From Paraglomus occultum (taxonomy: Eukaryota; Glomeromycota; Glomeromycetes; Paraglomerales; Paraglomeraceae), in the NCBI GenBank assembly GCA_910592205.1, contig CAJVPJ010000260.1, forward strand, positions 1 to 31,664: 31,664 nucleotides of DNA. The letters are read 5' to 3'. Under the pieces are notes generated by a model, which saw only the letters and a list, made by a program, of their open reading frames with translations, did not search any database and was not told the origin of the DNA. A program made the position numbers and the translations under genes. Shown one piece after another: positions 8,479 through 18,417 of the stretch (position 1 is its first letter; each line of letters starts with the position of its first letter).

Positions 8479-9865
8479 TTAACAGTTGCATGCGCTTCCA
8501 TCAGTTCTTCTACCGATAGGTCCATTCAATCCACCTGGTTGGAAATCTATTCGACTGCTTGATTGATTGAGTATATTTTGGCGTGAACCGGATCGATTAG
8601 CTGACATGATGTGTTCAACAGGAATCTTCTTGGCTATTAAATAGACAATGTAGAATTTAGATTACATTCGAGGTGCATGATAAAAAAACAATATTATGCA
8701 TATCATGATAACTCTATCGTTTCACGCACGATCAACGCCCGACATTTATCTAGTTCTCTATCTCGTTTTGCCGTAAGCAAAGAAAAGCCCACTCACCAAT
8801 TTCCGTAAAGACATTAACCACACCCTCTCCTTTCTTAGCGCTCGTCTCAAAAAATAGTAATCCAGCCTCGAGAGCATAAGCTCTTGCCTCTTCAGTAGGC
8901 ACTTCTCGGAAAATGTTAGAAAGTACCTCGGAATCATCTTGGGGCTCGACCAAGTCTATCTTATTACCAGCAAGAGCGATCACGATGTTGGGATTAGCTT
9001 GACGCTGAAGTTCTTTTACCCAAGATTTGGCTTTGTCGAGCGAAGCCTGTTACAAGCAAAGTGAGTTGTCAATGAAATAGATAACGAGAATTTAAAAGTC
9101 AATTTAGCTAATACGAATATATTCTTCCAGATGTGGCCTGCCCAAAGATACAATCGCTCATCACTCTCAATTTTTACGATGCTTACCGCTTTTGTGACAT
9201 CATACACAACGACGGCCGCTTGAGCGTTTCGATAATACATCGGAGCAAGCGAATGAAATCGTTCTTGGCCAGCTGTGTCCCAGATTTCAAATTTAATAAC
9301 TTTATTATCTTCAAGACGGCATTTCTGCGTAAGAAAGGCAGCTGTAAAGAGAATAAAAAGACAGGAATTAACACAATGATAACGCAATATTATTTATTAT
9401 GTTCTTGTTCTCGAGAAAGAAAGAAATGTTTAAATTGGATTTGTAAATATAGGGGGATGAGAGGGGAGGTGGAAAATACGTAGACTCGATAATACATATC
9501 ACATACCGCCAATAGTAGGTTCCTTGTTCTCGCTAAATTCGTTATTAACAAATCTGAGTACCAAGCTAGATTTGCCAACGGCAGCTTCGCCTATTGAAAA
9601 AGACAAACAGTACAGGTCAGCCCGGACTAAATATCGTTCTCGGTACATACTCAATAGACCTTGACAGATATTCTAGTCTAATACCACTAAAGCGCTTATG
9701 ACTCACTACAAACAGCGTAAACCGCTCAAATAAAACCCCAATAAATGATAAAGACGTACCAAGCAAAACCAATTTAACCTGGACAGGTTTCGCAGATGTT
9801 GGCGATGGTGTACTCTCACTAGTACGAGTAACTGATTCAGTTATGGTACGTCCGGAATTCGACAT
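8479..9865 (-). CDS. Rab5-family small GTPase (Vps21/Ypt5/Ypt52 type), 249 residues
   Basis: Five exons on the minus strand: 9865-9760, 9590-9507, 9341-9187, 9046-8797, 8633-8479. Introns have GTACGT, GTATGT, GTAAGC and GTGAGT donors and AG acceptors. Phases close on TAA at 8479-8481. G1 is GEAAVGKSS (split after its Gly by intron 1), followed by the switch I TIGAAFLTQ, G3 [21 protein letters not shown]4 NKID and G5 ETSAK, all intact. The PMYYRNA, TIGAAFLTQ and TEIAKKIP strings are typical of Rab5. The C-terminus ends in Cys-Asn-Cys, a C-x-C double geranylgeranylation signal, so the protein is membrane-anchored. Rab5 proteins control early-endosome fusion and vacuolar sorting. Which fungal paralogue it is (Vps21 or Ypt52) cannot be decided here. 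A Ser/Thr-rich N-terminal extension of about 25 residues precedes the GTPase core. It is transcribed divergently from the fusion gene at 10504. Confidence 0.95.
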
Positions 9866-10503
9866 TGCTTAATATGTGGTCTCTTTGAGTATAAAAAAAG
9901 GAAGAAAATCCTAAGCACCGAGTTTTGGCCTTTTTGGCTGGGTTTTTAAAGTTGAAGACGGAGGAAATATGAAGGGTGTAGTGAGCGGAATAAAAGGAGG
10001 GTTCCGTGGTTTTCTCCTATTAATATTTTGTTTATTATTGTTTGTTTATTAGATATTTTTTTTTTAACTGGGTGAACAAGCGTTGGTTGAGTTATATATG
10101 GCTGGTGAGAGTGGGGGGGGGGGCGATGAGAAAAGAGGGCAAACTTGGTCAACCACACACTATAACAATTGAAAAACGAGATCAGTTGTCACACTCCCCA
10201 ATCCAATTCCATGTGGTGTTTTGAGTGATTGGCGTTGGAGATCTTAATTTGGAAGAGCTCAAGCGGGATGTCTGAATTATCACACCGATACATGTACAGC
10301 AAAACGGCAGGAGCAGCAGGAGGCAAAGAAGAGAATAATTGTTTTCTTTTTGAGTTTGTTGTTAGACGAGAGAAGGGGGAGTGGGTATTGGAATCGATCT
10401 ATTCGACATTTGCGTACACTATATACACATTTACAAAAGACGTCAAAATAAATAAAATGAATTTACAAGTACGACTTTGTTTCTTTATATATTGACCTTT
10501 GAC
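9866..10503. promoter_or_regulatory. Divergent promoter region between the Rab5 and fusion genes
   Basis: About 640 bases separate the two start codons. It includes a T run (about 10060-10070), a G run of about 12 (about 10110-10121) and AT-rich stretches. Open frames here (for example 10042-10224 and 10229-10495) show no protein features. I see no clear TATA or CCAAT arrangement that I would defend. Confidence 0.5.
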
Positions 10504-12810
10504 ATGGAAAAGTTTGAAAGGTCCGTTGTAGTCTCTGCCGAGGATAACAACAAACGTGCAGAAAAGTTCATATTGCACCATTTTCGGGATATAGTAATAT
10601 CAAAGGAACTCTGTCGTCAATGCTTCAAACGAGGAGAGATACTCGTAAACAACTCTCCCATCGAAACTTCACGAATTCTTCACAAAGATGCCATAGTCCA
10701 AGTGTCCATCGACCAGTCAGAAATCAAACGCAGCAGGCTAAATCTGTCCATCACTGTAAAATACGAAGACCATCACCTAGCTGTCGTGCTCAAACCACCC
10801 GGAGTTCATATGCGAGGATTGCAGGAGTCGTTGCCTTTTCTGCTTGACAGTAGCAGGAGTATCGCCTCCGAAACGCCGTATTTGTGTATAAACCAGCTTC
10901 AACGGTCAATGAATGGATTGGTAAGTATTTTTTCTTCTTGTATATTGTCGATCTCTAATTTATTAAAGAGAAACATTTGACGCCATGTGGATGGGGAACG
11001 TTAATTATATGTTGTGTGTGTAGTGTGTGTGTGTATGTATAGTGTGTAGTGTGTGTATAGTGTGTAGTGTGTGTGTGATATTTGTTTGTACATATATCAT
11101 CATTCTTTCTTGGTTCTTTCTTTGTATTTGGTGACATGTGTCGAATAGGTCATATTATCAAAGTCAAGAGAAATGCATGAAAAACTTTTATCCATGGACA
11201 AGTCCGGCGATATCAAGTTCAGATATCGTCTAGTCTGTCACGGTAAATTCGATGAAAGCGCAAAGACTGCAGCGAGCAATTGTGAAGAATCGATTGACAA
11301 TGATAACAATGACGTTATTCATGGCCAGAAATCGATTGTTGTTGATAACGACAACAATGCCATTAATAACACAAAGAGCAGCAGCACCATAAACAACCGT
11401 GAAACAGACGTTGATAATAACTCAGCCACCACCATCATCCGTCATGCATCCTTGCAACTCCCCTTTGCCATTCATCCAATCTCCACGACACGCAGTACAT
11501 CCGGTGAAGGCAATTATCTGACGACCCTCGACATCATACACCACAACCATGCACAAGTTTCATTATCTGCCATTAAAGATTACTTTATGCGAATTAAACA
11601 TCCGATTGTGGGCCACAACACCGCCTCCAAGCAGCTGAAATCATGCAAGGACAAGGGTATTTTGATGGCATTGGTGGAAGTTGCGTTTGAGCACCCTGTC
11701 ACCAGAGAAAACGTTTGCGTAGAATGTGATGAGCCACGGAAGCTCAAGGTGCGCTGCATATGGTTTTGGATCACATTGTGCTGCATTCTGCATGTAGTTA
11801 CATGTCGTATCTCCTTGCATTGCCTCATTGTAATTATTTATATATTGACTTTATTACATTTTCATTGGCAGACCATATGTCAGAGGGAGCAAAATTTTTA
11901 TGAAAAGAAACGCGCCGCAAGGATTGCGGAAGCAAAGTTGTACGGCATCGAAAATGCAGTCGTTCTTAATGACAATCTCGAGATGCAATCGGGACTTCCA
12001 TTGGCGTATATTGCTGGAGAAAAGGTTCGCCTCGTTGAATTCTCCAAAACCCACCAGTTTTGTTTTTTTCATCCAATTAACTTTGTCATGTTGCTTTAGA
12101 GTTTCTGTGGTCTGCAGTTTATGGTCAGCAACCAGACAATGATACCACGTGCATCCACGGAGCATTTAGTCCGCGCGACTCTAGACATTTACAAAACACA
12201 GATTTTATCAAACAAAGTTGCCGATAACATCACAAAATCATTTAGGATCCTCGATGTTGGAACCGGTTCGGGATGCATTCTGATAGCCATAATGCACTCG
12301 ATCTTGTCTCTTTCCGAGTACGATACAACGGATGCGGGTATCTTTGGTATGGGAATAGATATATCTCCACTAGCGCTGGACGTTGCAAAGAATAATGCGA
12401 AAAGGCACTTGCACAAGCAACAATCGTTATACTGTTTCGCTAAAGGCAACATGGAGTATCTGCATAACGATCCATTACTGTCTCAAAAGAACTTTGACGT
12501 CATTGTATGCAATCCTCCTTATCTCGATATCACCAAACCATTACCTCCGAGTGATCCAAGATCTCATGAACCATCGCATGCAATATACTGCTCAGAGGAA
12601 GGGTACAAATGCTATCGACTGCTATCGAAGAGCTTGGATAAATCTTTGGCTCTAGGATCGCAAGTATTGAACGAAAGAGGTTTTGTCGTTCTGGAAGTTG
12701 GTGCTTCAATGGCCAAGAAAGTAAAGGGGATATTCAACGATTGGTGCTGTGTAAAAAGTATCAAGGATCAGCAAGGGTTCGAGAGGTGTCTTGTGTTTAG
12801 GCGTAAATGA
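10504..12810 (+). CDS. Fusion: S4 + inactive-looking RluA-type pseudouridine synthase domain + HemK/PrmC (Mtq1-type) methyltransferase, 626 residues
   Basis: Exons 10504-10920, 11149-11748, 11872-12024, 12100-12810. All junctions are phase 0. Residues about 15-70 look like an S4 RNA-binding fold (ISKELCRQCFKRGEILVNN). From about 80 the RluA strand VKYEDHHLAVVLKPPGVHMRG (shown across its length) is clear. However, the catalytic HRLDxxTSG motif reads NQLQRSMNG, with Gln for the essential Asp, and the later GRTHQIR motif is also lost, though HPIVG and FEHPVT remain. An Asn/Asp-rich insert lies at about 170-215. From about 345 it becomes a HemK-type enzyme: YIAGEKSFCGLQF and TMIPRASTEHLV, SAM motif I LDVGTGSGC (about 440) and the glutamine-binding NPPY (about 527). 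HemK/PrmC/Mtq1 enzymes methylate the GGQ glutamine of release factors. I infer an active methyltransferase with a possible ribosome- or RNA-docking N-terminus. An upstream in-frame ATG at 10477 is possible but adds only hydrophobic residues. Confidence 0.88.
11013..11080 (+). repeat. (GT)n-rich microsatellite in intron 1 of the fusion gene
   Basis: Imperfect GTGTGTGTAGTGTGTG repeats occupy much of the 228-nt intron 10921-11148. The length is probably polymorphic. Confidence 0.8.
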
Positions 12811-12976
12811 AATGAAACATGTCAGCAGTAGCGGTGGCATTTAAAAGGAGCTGACATTGTAATAGGTGCGGTAAGCGATGGTCAATAAGAAAAGAAAGTA
12901 TATTGTAATTATTGTGGGAATTTTGACAATCAAATGAAAAGAAAAAAGGCTAAACACTGTTGACGGATATCCGATA

Positions 12977-13174
12977 ATGGTTAATGTCAATAAAGACAAC
13001 AAAATGCCTAATAATGGGTTTGTGGCTCCCCTGGCGGAAATAAAGGTCAATACACGAACATCCAAGAATGGTTTGGTGGTTTGGCCGATGATAGGGGAGA
13101 ATGACAATTTTTCCCGATATAGAACTTTGAATAACTCTAATGCTTGGTTTGCAACCCTTAATAAAGGATACTAA
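12977..13174 (+). CDS. Doubtful small open frame, 65 codons
   Basis: ATG at 12977 to TAA at 13172-13174. The product is polar with a balanced composition (contains GFVAPLAEIKVNTRTSKNG), which looks more protein-like than the two overlapping minus-strand frames (12841-13107 and 12950-13240). It lies about 170 bases downstream of the fusion gene on the same strand, so it could equally be 3' untranslated sequence. I recognise no family. Confidence 0.2.
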   Translation: MVNVNKDNKMPNNGFVAPLAEIKVNTRTSKNGLVVWPMIGENDNFSRYRTLNNSNAWFATLNKGY

Positions 13175-13240
13175 ACTCTTATAATCATTTATACTAAAAG
13201 ACAAACGCAAGGAAAACCCTTTAATTATGATGTGAGACAT

Positions 13241-14639
13241 TTAACAAGAAAATAAAGTTTTGTATTCCAATTTACCCGTATAATATTTCAGTTGAAATAT
13301 AAGTATTTTTTTTTTTCGGCATAGGCTACGTTACGCAATCGATAATATGGCTGTCACTTAAGATATCAAAAGAAAAAGGTTGTTAATCTTTTTTTTTTTT
13401 TTTTGCATAGCCAAGATGTTATCGATGTCTTTACTATTTTACAACGCTAGCCAATAAAGGGGAAGGGTGATTGGGAACGGGGTCTATATTGGCTACACAA
13501 TGTTGATGACGTTTCGGAATGGCAGGGAATGCGCATTTACGCACCAATTTTATGACTATTCTGTTAAGCCTCAGAAAGTATCAGCCACATTCTTGTGTGG
13601 CATTGTGGTCTATACTGGTATCCGTCTATGGTGACGATACAAAATGGTGACGTACAAAGTGCGTTTACATGCTGAGAGCAGAAATTGCACTTGATAAGCT
13701 CTCGCATTAATAATTTGTTATCTGTACAGATCACTTACTCTAGAACGCTGAGTATTTTTTTTTTCGACCAAATTCTATCGACTGTGAAGATTGTTGCAAG
13801 GTTTTGCAAATCTGGCTCTTGCCTATTTGTACAGAATTCCCAATATTAACGCGTAACGGATACAGTTTACCTCGGATAAGGGAAAACAGTGATGATTTTA
13901 TTTAGCATTAGTGGGAGCGTAAAGTCACAAGTTATCTAATAGAAGAACATGCCTATATCGTTTATCTGGTAAACAGAATAGACAACTGCTCACTTTTACG
14001 GTTAAGAGAAATTCTCATAGATAGCAAGATGTACAATAATTCTAGTATGGAAACTAATACCTTTATTATATGGCTGTCAATAAAGAGACTTACGTCGCTA
14101 TCTCGCGTTGGGCTAAATCTTTACTTTTTAGAACAAATTGGTAATCAAAAAAAGCCATTCTAGATACTATTTTTGCCAGCATAGCGATTACGTAAACCAA
14201 AATAATATTATAAAATAACCAACGACGATAGAACACGTTGGCTAATCCAAGCTCACAGCCAAGGTTTACAAATGTATTAGTATAGATATACAGGATTACT
14301 CTATAGACGTCAATTTGCATCATTTACACTCCCTGAAAGAAAATATCCGATAGAAGTTCTGTAAGTATTCAGTATTACAATTATACAAAATTTTTATATT
14401 AATTTGTAGTTTAGCAAATCTGCATGTAAATTCTAAAGTGTTTACCTATGTACTACCAAACAAAAGGCAATTTGCATTTAAAATCAATTCATCGATCTTT
14501 GGCTTACAAAGTTTATATTTAAAAAAGAAGAAATTAAATGCAAATTTGTAAACATATCCAAATAAATAATTTTGTTTTATTATAAATTAAATGCAAACGT
14601 GTGTTTTATTCTCATTTTTCTGCCACCTTCAGGATTCTA
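13241..14639. other. Gene-poor stretch
   Basis: AT-rich with T homopolymers (about 13304-13315, 13389-13403). The minus-strand 77-codon frame at 14090-14323 has no recognisable motif. I see nothing else to annotate. Confidence 0.5.
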
Positions 14640-14870
14640 TTGGATTTTTGCCTTTAATTCAAAGTAATTTTAATGGAAGGTTATGCTTTCCAAGATGACA
14701 ATGTTTCTGTGCATACAGTAAAAAATGCTACTAATTGGATCAGTGGAAAAAGAGAATTCAAAATTTACCTGACGGGCCATAATCCAATTGAAATGAGCTT
14801 GAAGTGCGGCCCAAAAACCGTCACGAAAACGAGAGATTGCTCTGAAACACTAATTTTTCATTAAACATAT
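14640..14870 (+). pseudogene. Tc1/mariner transposase relic
   Basis: An open frame from 14673 contains FQDDNVSVHTVKNATNW, the Tc1 segment with the second catalytic Asp (usual form FQQDNAPxHTA). After a degenerate stretch comes LTGHNPIEMSLK, which corresponds to SPDLNPIENLW. Both acidic catalytic positions are recognisable but the surroundings are eroded, and no N-terminal half is visible upstream. It is a different copy from the relics at 6.8 and 27.5-28.2 kb. Confidence 0.65.
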
Positions 14871-16672
14871 TCCGATTTTATTAAGTATAAGAATGTCAAG
14901 CAGGGTTGAGGTAAGTATTTCGAATAATGGATGGCCAACTCAGTACTAAAATAAAATCAAAACTTTTAGAGCCAAAGGTAAGATTAGTTTTAATTGCAAT
15001 TGTCTTTTATTTAATAATTTAACGTTCAAGAAATCTGAACACTTCAAATTTACTTGCAGATTGGTGAAAAGCTAAGCTACAAAATAAAAATTTTGTATAA
15101 GTGTTCCATTGGATTTTGCAGAATGTCCTCCGGATATTTCCTTCCGGCAAGTGTATCATAATATCTGCAATTTTGATATTTTAATTTACTGTTTGTTGTC
15201 AAAACAGTGAGTATTGATAAAGCTTTGCTCTAAAATCAAACATATTAAATAACATTTGAGTTTAAAATAATCAGAAATTATTATTGCTGCCCTAAATTTT
15301 AAGATTAGTAACCCAAAGTGAGGGCACATAAAATTGAGTAAACTTTTTTTCATAAGTTTATTACAGTACATAAGAAAAACGACAATATAAATATAAATAA
15401 AAGAGTTTAAGGGTGAAGATAGAAAACTATGGCTTCATATTTAATAGATAACAAATTTTATTACCTTATTGTCCAACCGCTGTTGCAGAAAGAATAAACA
15501 ACATGAGCATTGCTGGCTTTATTACAAAGACATGAAAATTTCAGTTATTAAGTATCTATGCTAATGATGACAAATATAATTTACTAACAATAATTTTAAC
15601 AAAGACTTTTCAAACAATTTTCCAGTGACATTTGCATCTAGCTTATTGAGCGTCTGTTTATCTCCTTTGAGTCTACAACAAATATACCAGTTGTGAGAAA
15701 CAGATTTTTCACAAATTCTTTTAAAGTCCAGTCATATCAATATCAAAGAAAAAACAAGAAAATTACACACGAGTAAAGGAAAAAAAATAAGAGCTTCATA
15801 GTTGATATGGTAGGACAAAATCAGAAGCGTAAGATAAAAATATAGTTGTAAATGATTGATGATATTCGAATTAACGCAATATCAAGTCTCATAGCGGATT
15901 GTTCCGAACCACCCAAGGAATGAAGTTCCGTAGGTTGTGAGTTTGAGCTTGCTGAAATTTGGGAAAGAAAATTGTAGTTATTGTTGACGTGCGTACAAGT
16001 ATTAATAATGATATTAGAAATAATTAAATTTGCGCATACCGATTGCAATAGTCATAAAATTTACATTTCGCTGTTGTCGATGTATGGGCAAAAAATTAAC
16101 ACAGTACGATCGTTATGTGAAATTCATCGATACAACTATACGTCACATCAGTTCGAATAATTGTACGCCTCACAAGTTCACATTCTCTAATACTAAACTG
16201 TAGTAGTAGTTTCTCTCGTATTCTATTCATGCTACAACATTCGAAATAAACTATTTCATTCCCTCAAAGTAATTTTTTCTCTCTACTAAATATCTAATTA
16301 CCAGTTGTTATCGGCCGGTAGTTTGTGTTGTGGGAGAGCGAATACCTCTCGCGTAGATGTATTCTTTCCGACCGGAGAATGTTGCCAAATTTAGGCTAAT
16401 ACTAATTTACTTTAATAATGCGCGTTAACTCTACAACGAATGTTATACCACAAAATTATCTGTTTTAAATTAAACAGGTATATCGAGATTTGGTATTTTG
16501 ACTAGTCGGGTGAAAGTCGCTTGTTTTTACAACCATTGCTTTAATATTAATTATATAATAATAAGCTTTTCACACGTAATTGATCAACGAATGTCTTTAC
16601 TATTATGTCACATGCACACATTGTGATTACTTTGTATCACATGACACACATTCACAAAGAAGAATTTACAAA
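14871..16672. other. Gene-poor stretch upstream of PSF2
   Basis: No credible coding region. The only structured element is one copy of the dispersed 165-bp repeat at about 16005-16115. A GC-richer patch at about 16310-16380 (TCGGCCGG, CTCTCGCG) may be promoter-associated. Confidence 0.5.
16005..16115 (+). repeat. Dispersed copy of the ~165-bp repeat
   Basis: It contains ATAAAATTTACATTT, a GTTGTCGATGTATG segment, then GCAAAAAATTAACACAGTACGA, in the same order as the 3.1-3.6 kb array (AATTTACAT, TGTCCATGTGTG, GCAAAAAATTGACAC, AGTACGA). Confidence 0.55.
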
Positions 16673-16720
16673 ATGGACGCGCCTTTTCAGATTACAACAA
16701 AGTCTCAAAGATGGTTCTAG
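16673..16720 (+). promoter_or_regulatory. Upstream open reading frame overlapping the PSF2 start
   Basis: An ATG at 16673 opens a 15-codon frame that ends at TAG 16718-16720. The main PSF2 ATG at 16711 lies inside it in another frame. If the transcript starts upstream of 16673, this would limit translation of the main frame. It could also be a non-transcribed chance frame. Confidence 0.35.
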
Positions 16721-17740
16721 CAAACGACATACCCGAACCCGTTCACATAAAACTCGATAATCAAGTCCCAACCTTACAAGAGTATTCTTATGCACTTTCA
16801 GAGCTTGAATTCTTAGCCACACAATCACTCGTACGCTTCGAACCGACATCTGCTTTGCCAGTCGTCAAACTCATATGTGTACGCGTTATTCATTACCATT
16901 TTGTTTCAACTTTGAAAGCAGGATCAATACATTTTCTCATTGAAACAAAAAAAAACAAAAAAAAAACAAAAAACAAATTACAATGATTAGGGAACATACG
17001 GGCCTTTTTCTCCGCCTCGTAAAACCTATGTTCCATTATGGCTTGCTTTATGTCTTTACGAACATGATCGAGGGAGGATTCTGTTACCGGAATGGATGAC
17101 TGCTGGTTTGTGTGTGTGCATTTGAACGTCCGGGAAAACGTGCTGAAAAAACCATACACTGTTGAAGCTTATTGTCTTTTTTTGATCCGCAGAGGCGTTG
17201 GCAAAGAGCGTGGAAGAAGAACAAAAGTTTGAAGGAGTGTTCAGTTCCATTCATCCCCATTGGATGGTGATATCCAAAATTCTTATCGAGAAGTAAGGAT
17301 ATGTGTATATATGTATATTTTTTAATAGGAGGGAAAACTATATAGCGAATGCGCGTGACTCAACGCTCGGGGTTGACGGTCGGTTAGTTCCCAACGTAGT
17401 AATTTTTGTGATCCCGATCTCGTAGAACGGGCCAAGATATTCCAAACCTAGAAGAAATTAAAAAAAGTCTACAACGTCTCAAGGAAATTCGATGGGAGAA
17501 AATGCGTCGCGGTGTATCGGAACTCAATCCGTATCATTTGCAGGTAAAGCAAAATTTGTCGAACGCAATCCTTGTAAAATACCATGTTTTCGTTATTCAC
17601 CAAGCAAGACTGCTTATTATTATTTTGACAAAAAGACAAACAATCTTAGCTACATGGAAATCAATCTTATACGGCCGGTATTTGTAAAGGCAATGCAAAC
17701 TTTGAGAAAAATAAATCCGGCCGAGTCGACAGCATTATGA
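16711..17740 (+). CDS. PSF2: GINS complex subunit Psf2 (DNA replication), 201 residues
   Basis: Five exons: 16711-16878, 16991-17105, 17193-17292, 17426-17543, 17636-17740. Joined in frame they end at TGA 17738-17740. Family landmarks appear in order: ELEFLATQSLV (about 31-41), a KLICGTYGPFSPP turn restored across intron 1, VPLWLALCL, LLPEWMTAE across intron 2, the HWMVISKILIE helix, QDIPNLEEIK, the RWEKMRRGV helix, and the C-terminal domain NNLSYMEIN. GINS (Sld5, Psf1, Psf2, Psf3) is part of the CMG replicative helicase with Cdc45 and Mcm2-7, in the nucleus. The length matches Psf2 elsewhere (about 185-210), with an N-terminal extension of about 25 residues before the usual start. The acceptor of the last intron (AAAAAG at 17635) is weak and was chosen because it keeps the frame and the LxYMEIN motif. 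It converges on the transcription factor gene. Confidence 0.9.
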
Positions 17741-18287
17741 CCGCTCGACGTTTAAAAGAATTAGACTTGATACATGCTGCCCACGTGTGTGCACTTGACA
17801 TGGTCTGAGCATGAAGATCTGTCCATGTAGGCTTCAAGAGGTTTATGCAAAGAGACTAACAACTAACCTTTGCCGGCTCGTTTTCATGTTAGCAATGTGG
17901 CCATCTCATGACTCGGACACACACCACCCATCCAATCGCATAATAAAAAGACCTTTCGCGTTAACACGCCGCAACGTATTTCTCATCTATTTCGAATTGC
18001 ACGTTTTTTTTTATGTTTTATTGTTGTGATTGTTTAATGTCCAGCTTAATGATGATATAAAAGTTTAGGGAATATTTTAATAGATATTTTGTCCTGGTAA
18101 CTTTAAAGATAAATCTCTATTTACAAAAAGGCGAAATTCGTTTGCGTGAATATCACACGCAAACGAATGTCTAATTACAAAGGGAGGTGGCAAGGGGAAA
18201 TAAGTAACGACGCTTTAAAAATATGAAAGCTTAAAAGCGAAATTCCCTCTAAACATTCGTTTCACATCTCCTCGCACTCTCCAACAC
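17741..18287. other. Convergent intergenic region (two 3' ends)
   Basis: It lies between the stop of PSF2 and the stop of the transcription factor gene, so it holds both 3' ends. Besides the hairpin at 18136-18168 I see only AT-rich sequence. Confidence 0.6.
18136..18168. other. Perfect 13-bp inverted repeat (hairpin)
   Basis: ATTCGTTTGCGTG (18136-18148), a 7-base loop, then CACGCAAACGAAT (18156-18168). It is perfectly complementary and lies about 120 bases past the stop of the minus-strand regulator, between convergent genes. It could be a 3'-end structure or a binding palindrome. Confidence 0.8.
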
Positions 18288-18368
18288 TCAAAACCCCTGT
18301 GAGATAATATCAATGGCAGTTTGACTCTGCGGTCGTTGCTGTTGCTGTTGTTGTTGTTGCTGTTGTTG

Positions 18369-18417
<49 letters not shown>

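Noticed and set aside
11173-12099. 308-codon continuous plus-strand frame
   Set aside because: It is exon 2, a readable 123-nt intron, exon 3 and the start of intron 3 of the fusion gene read as one; splicing is needed to restore the HemK YIAGEKSFCGLQF motif.
14090-14323. 77-codon minus frame upstream of the Tc1 relic
   Set aside because: It is hydrophobic and low in complexity, lies on the opposite strand to the relic, and shows no transposase motif.
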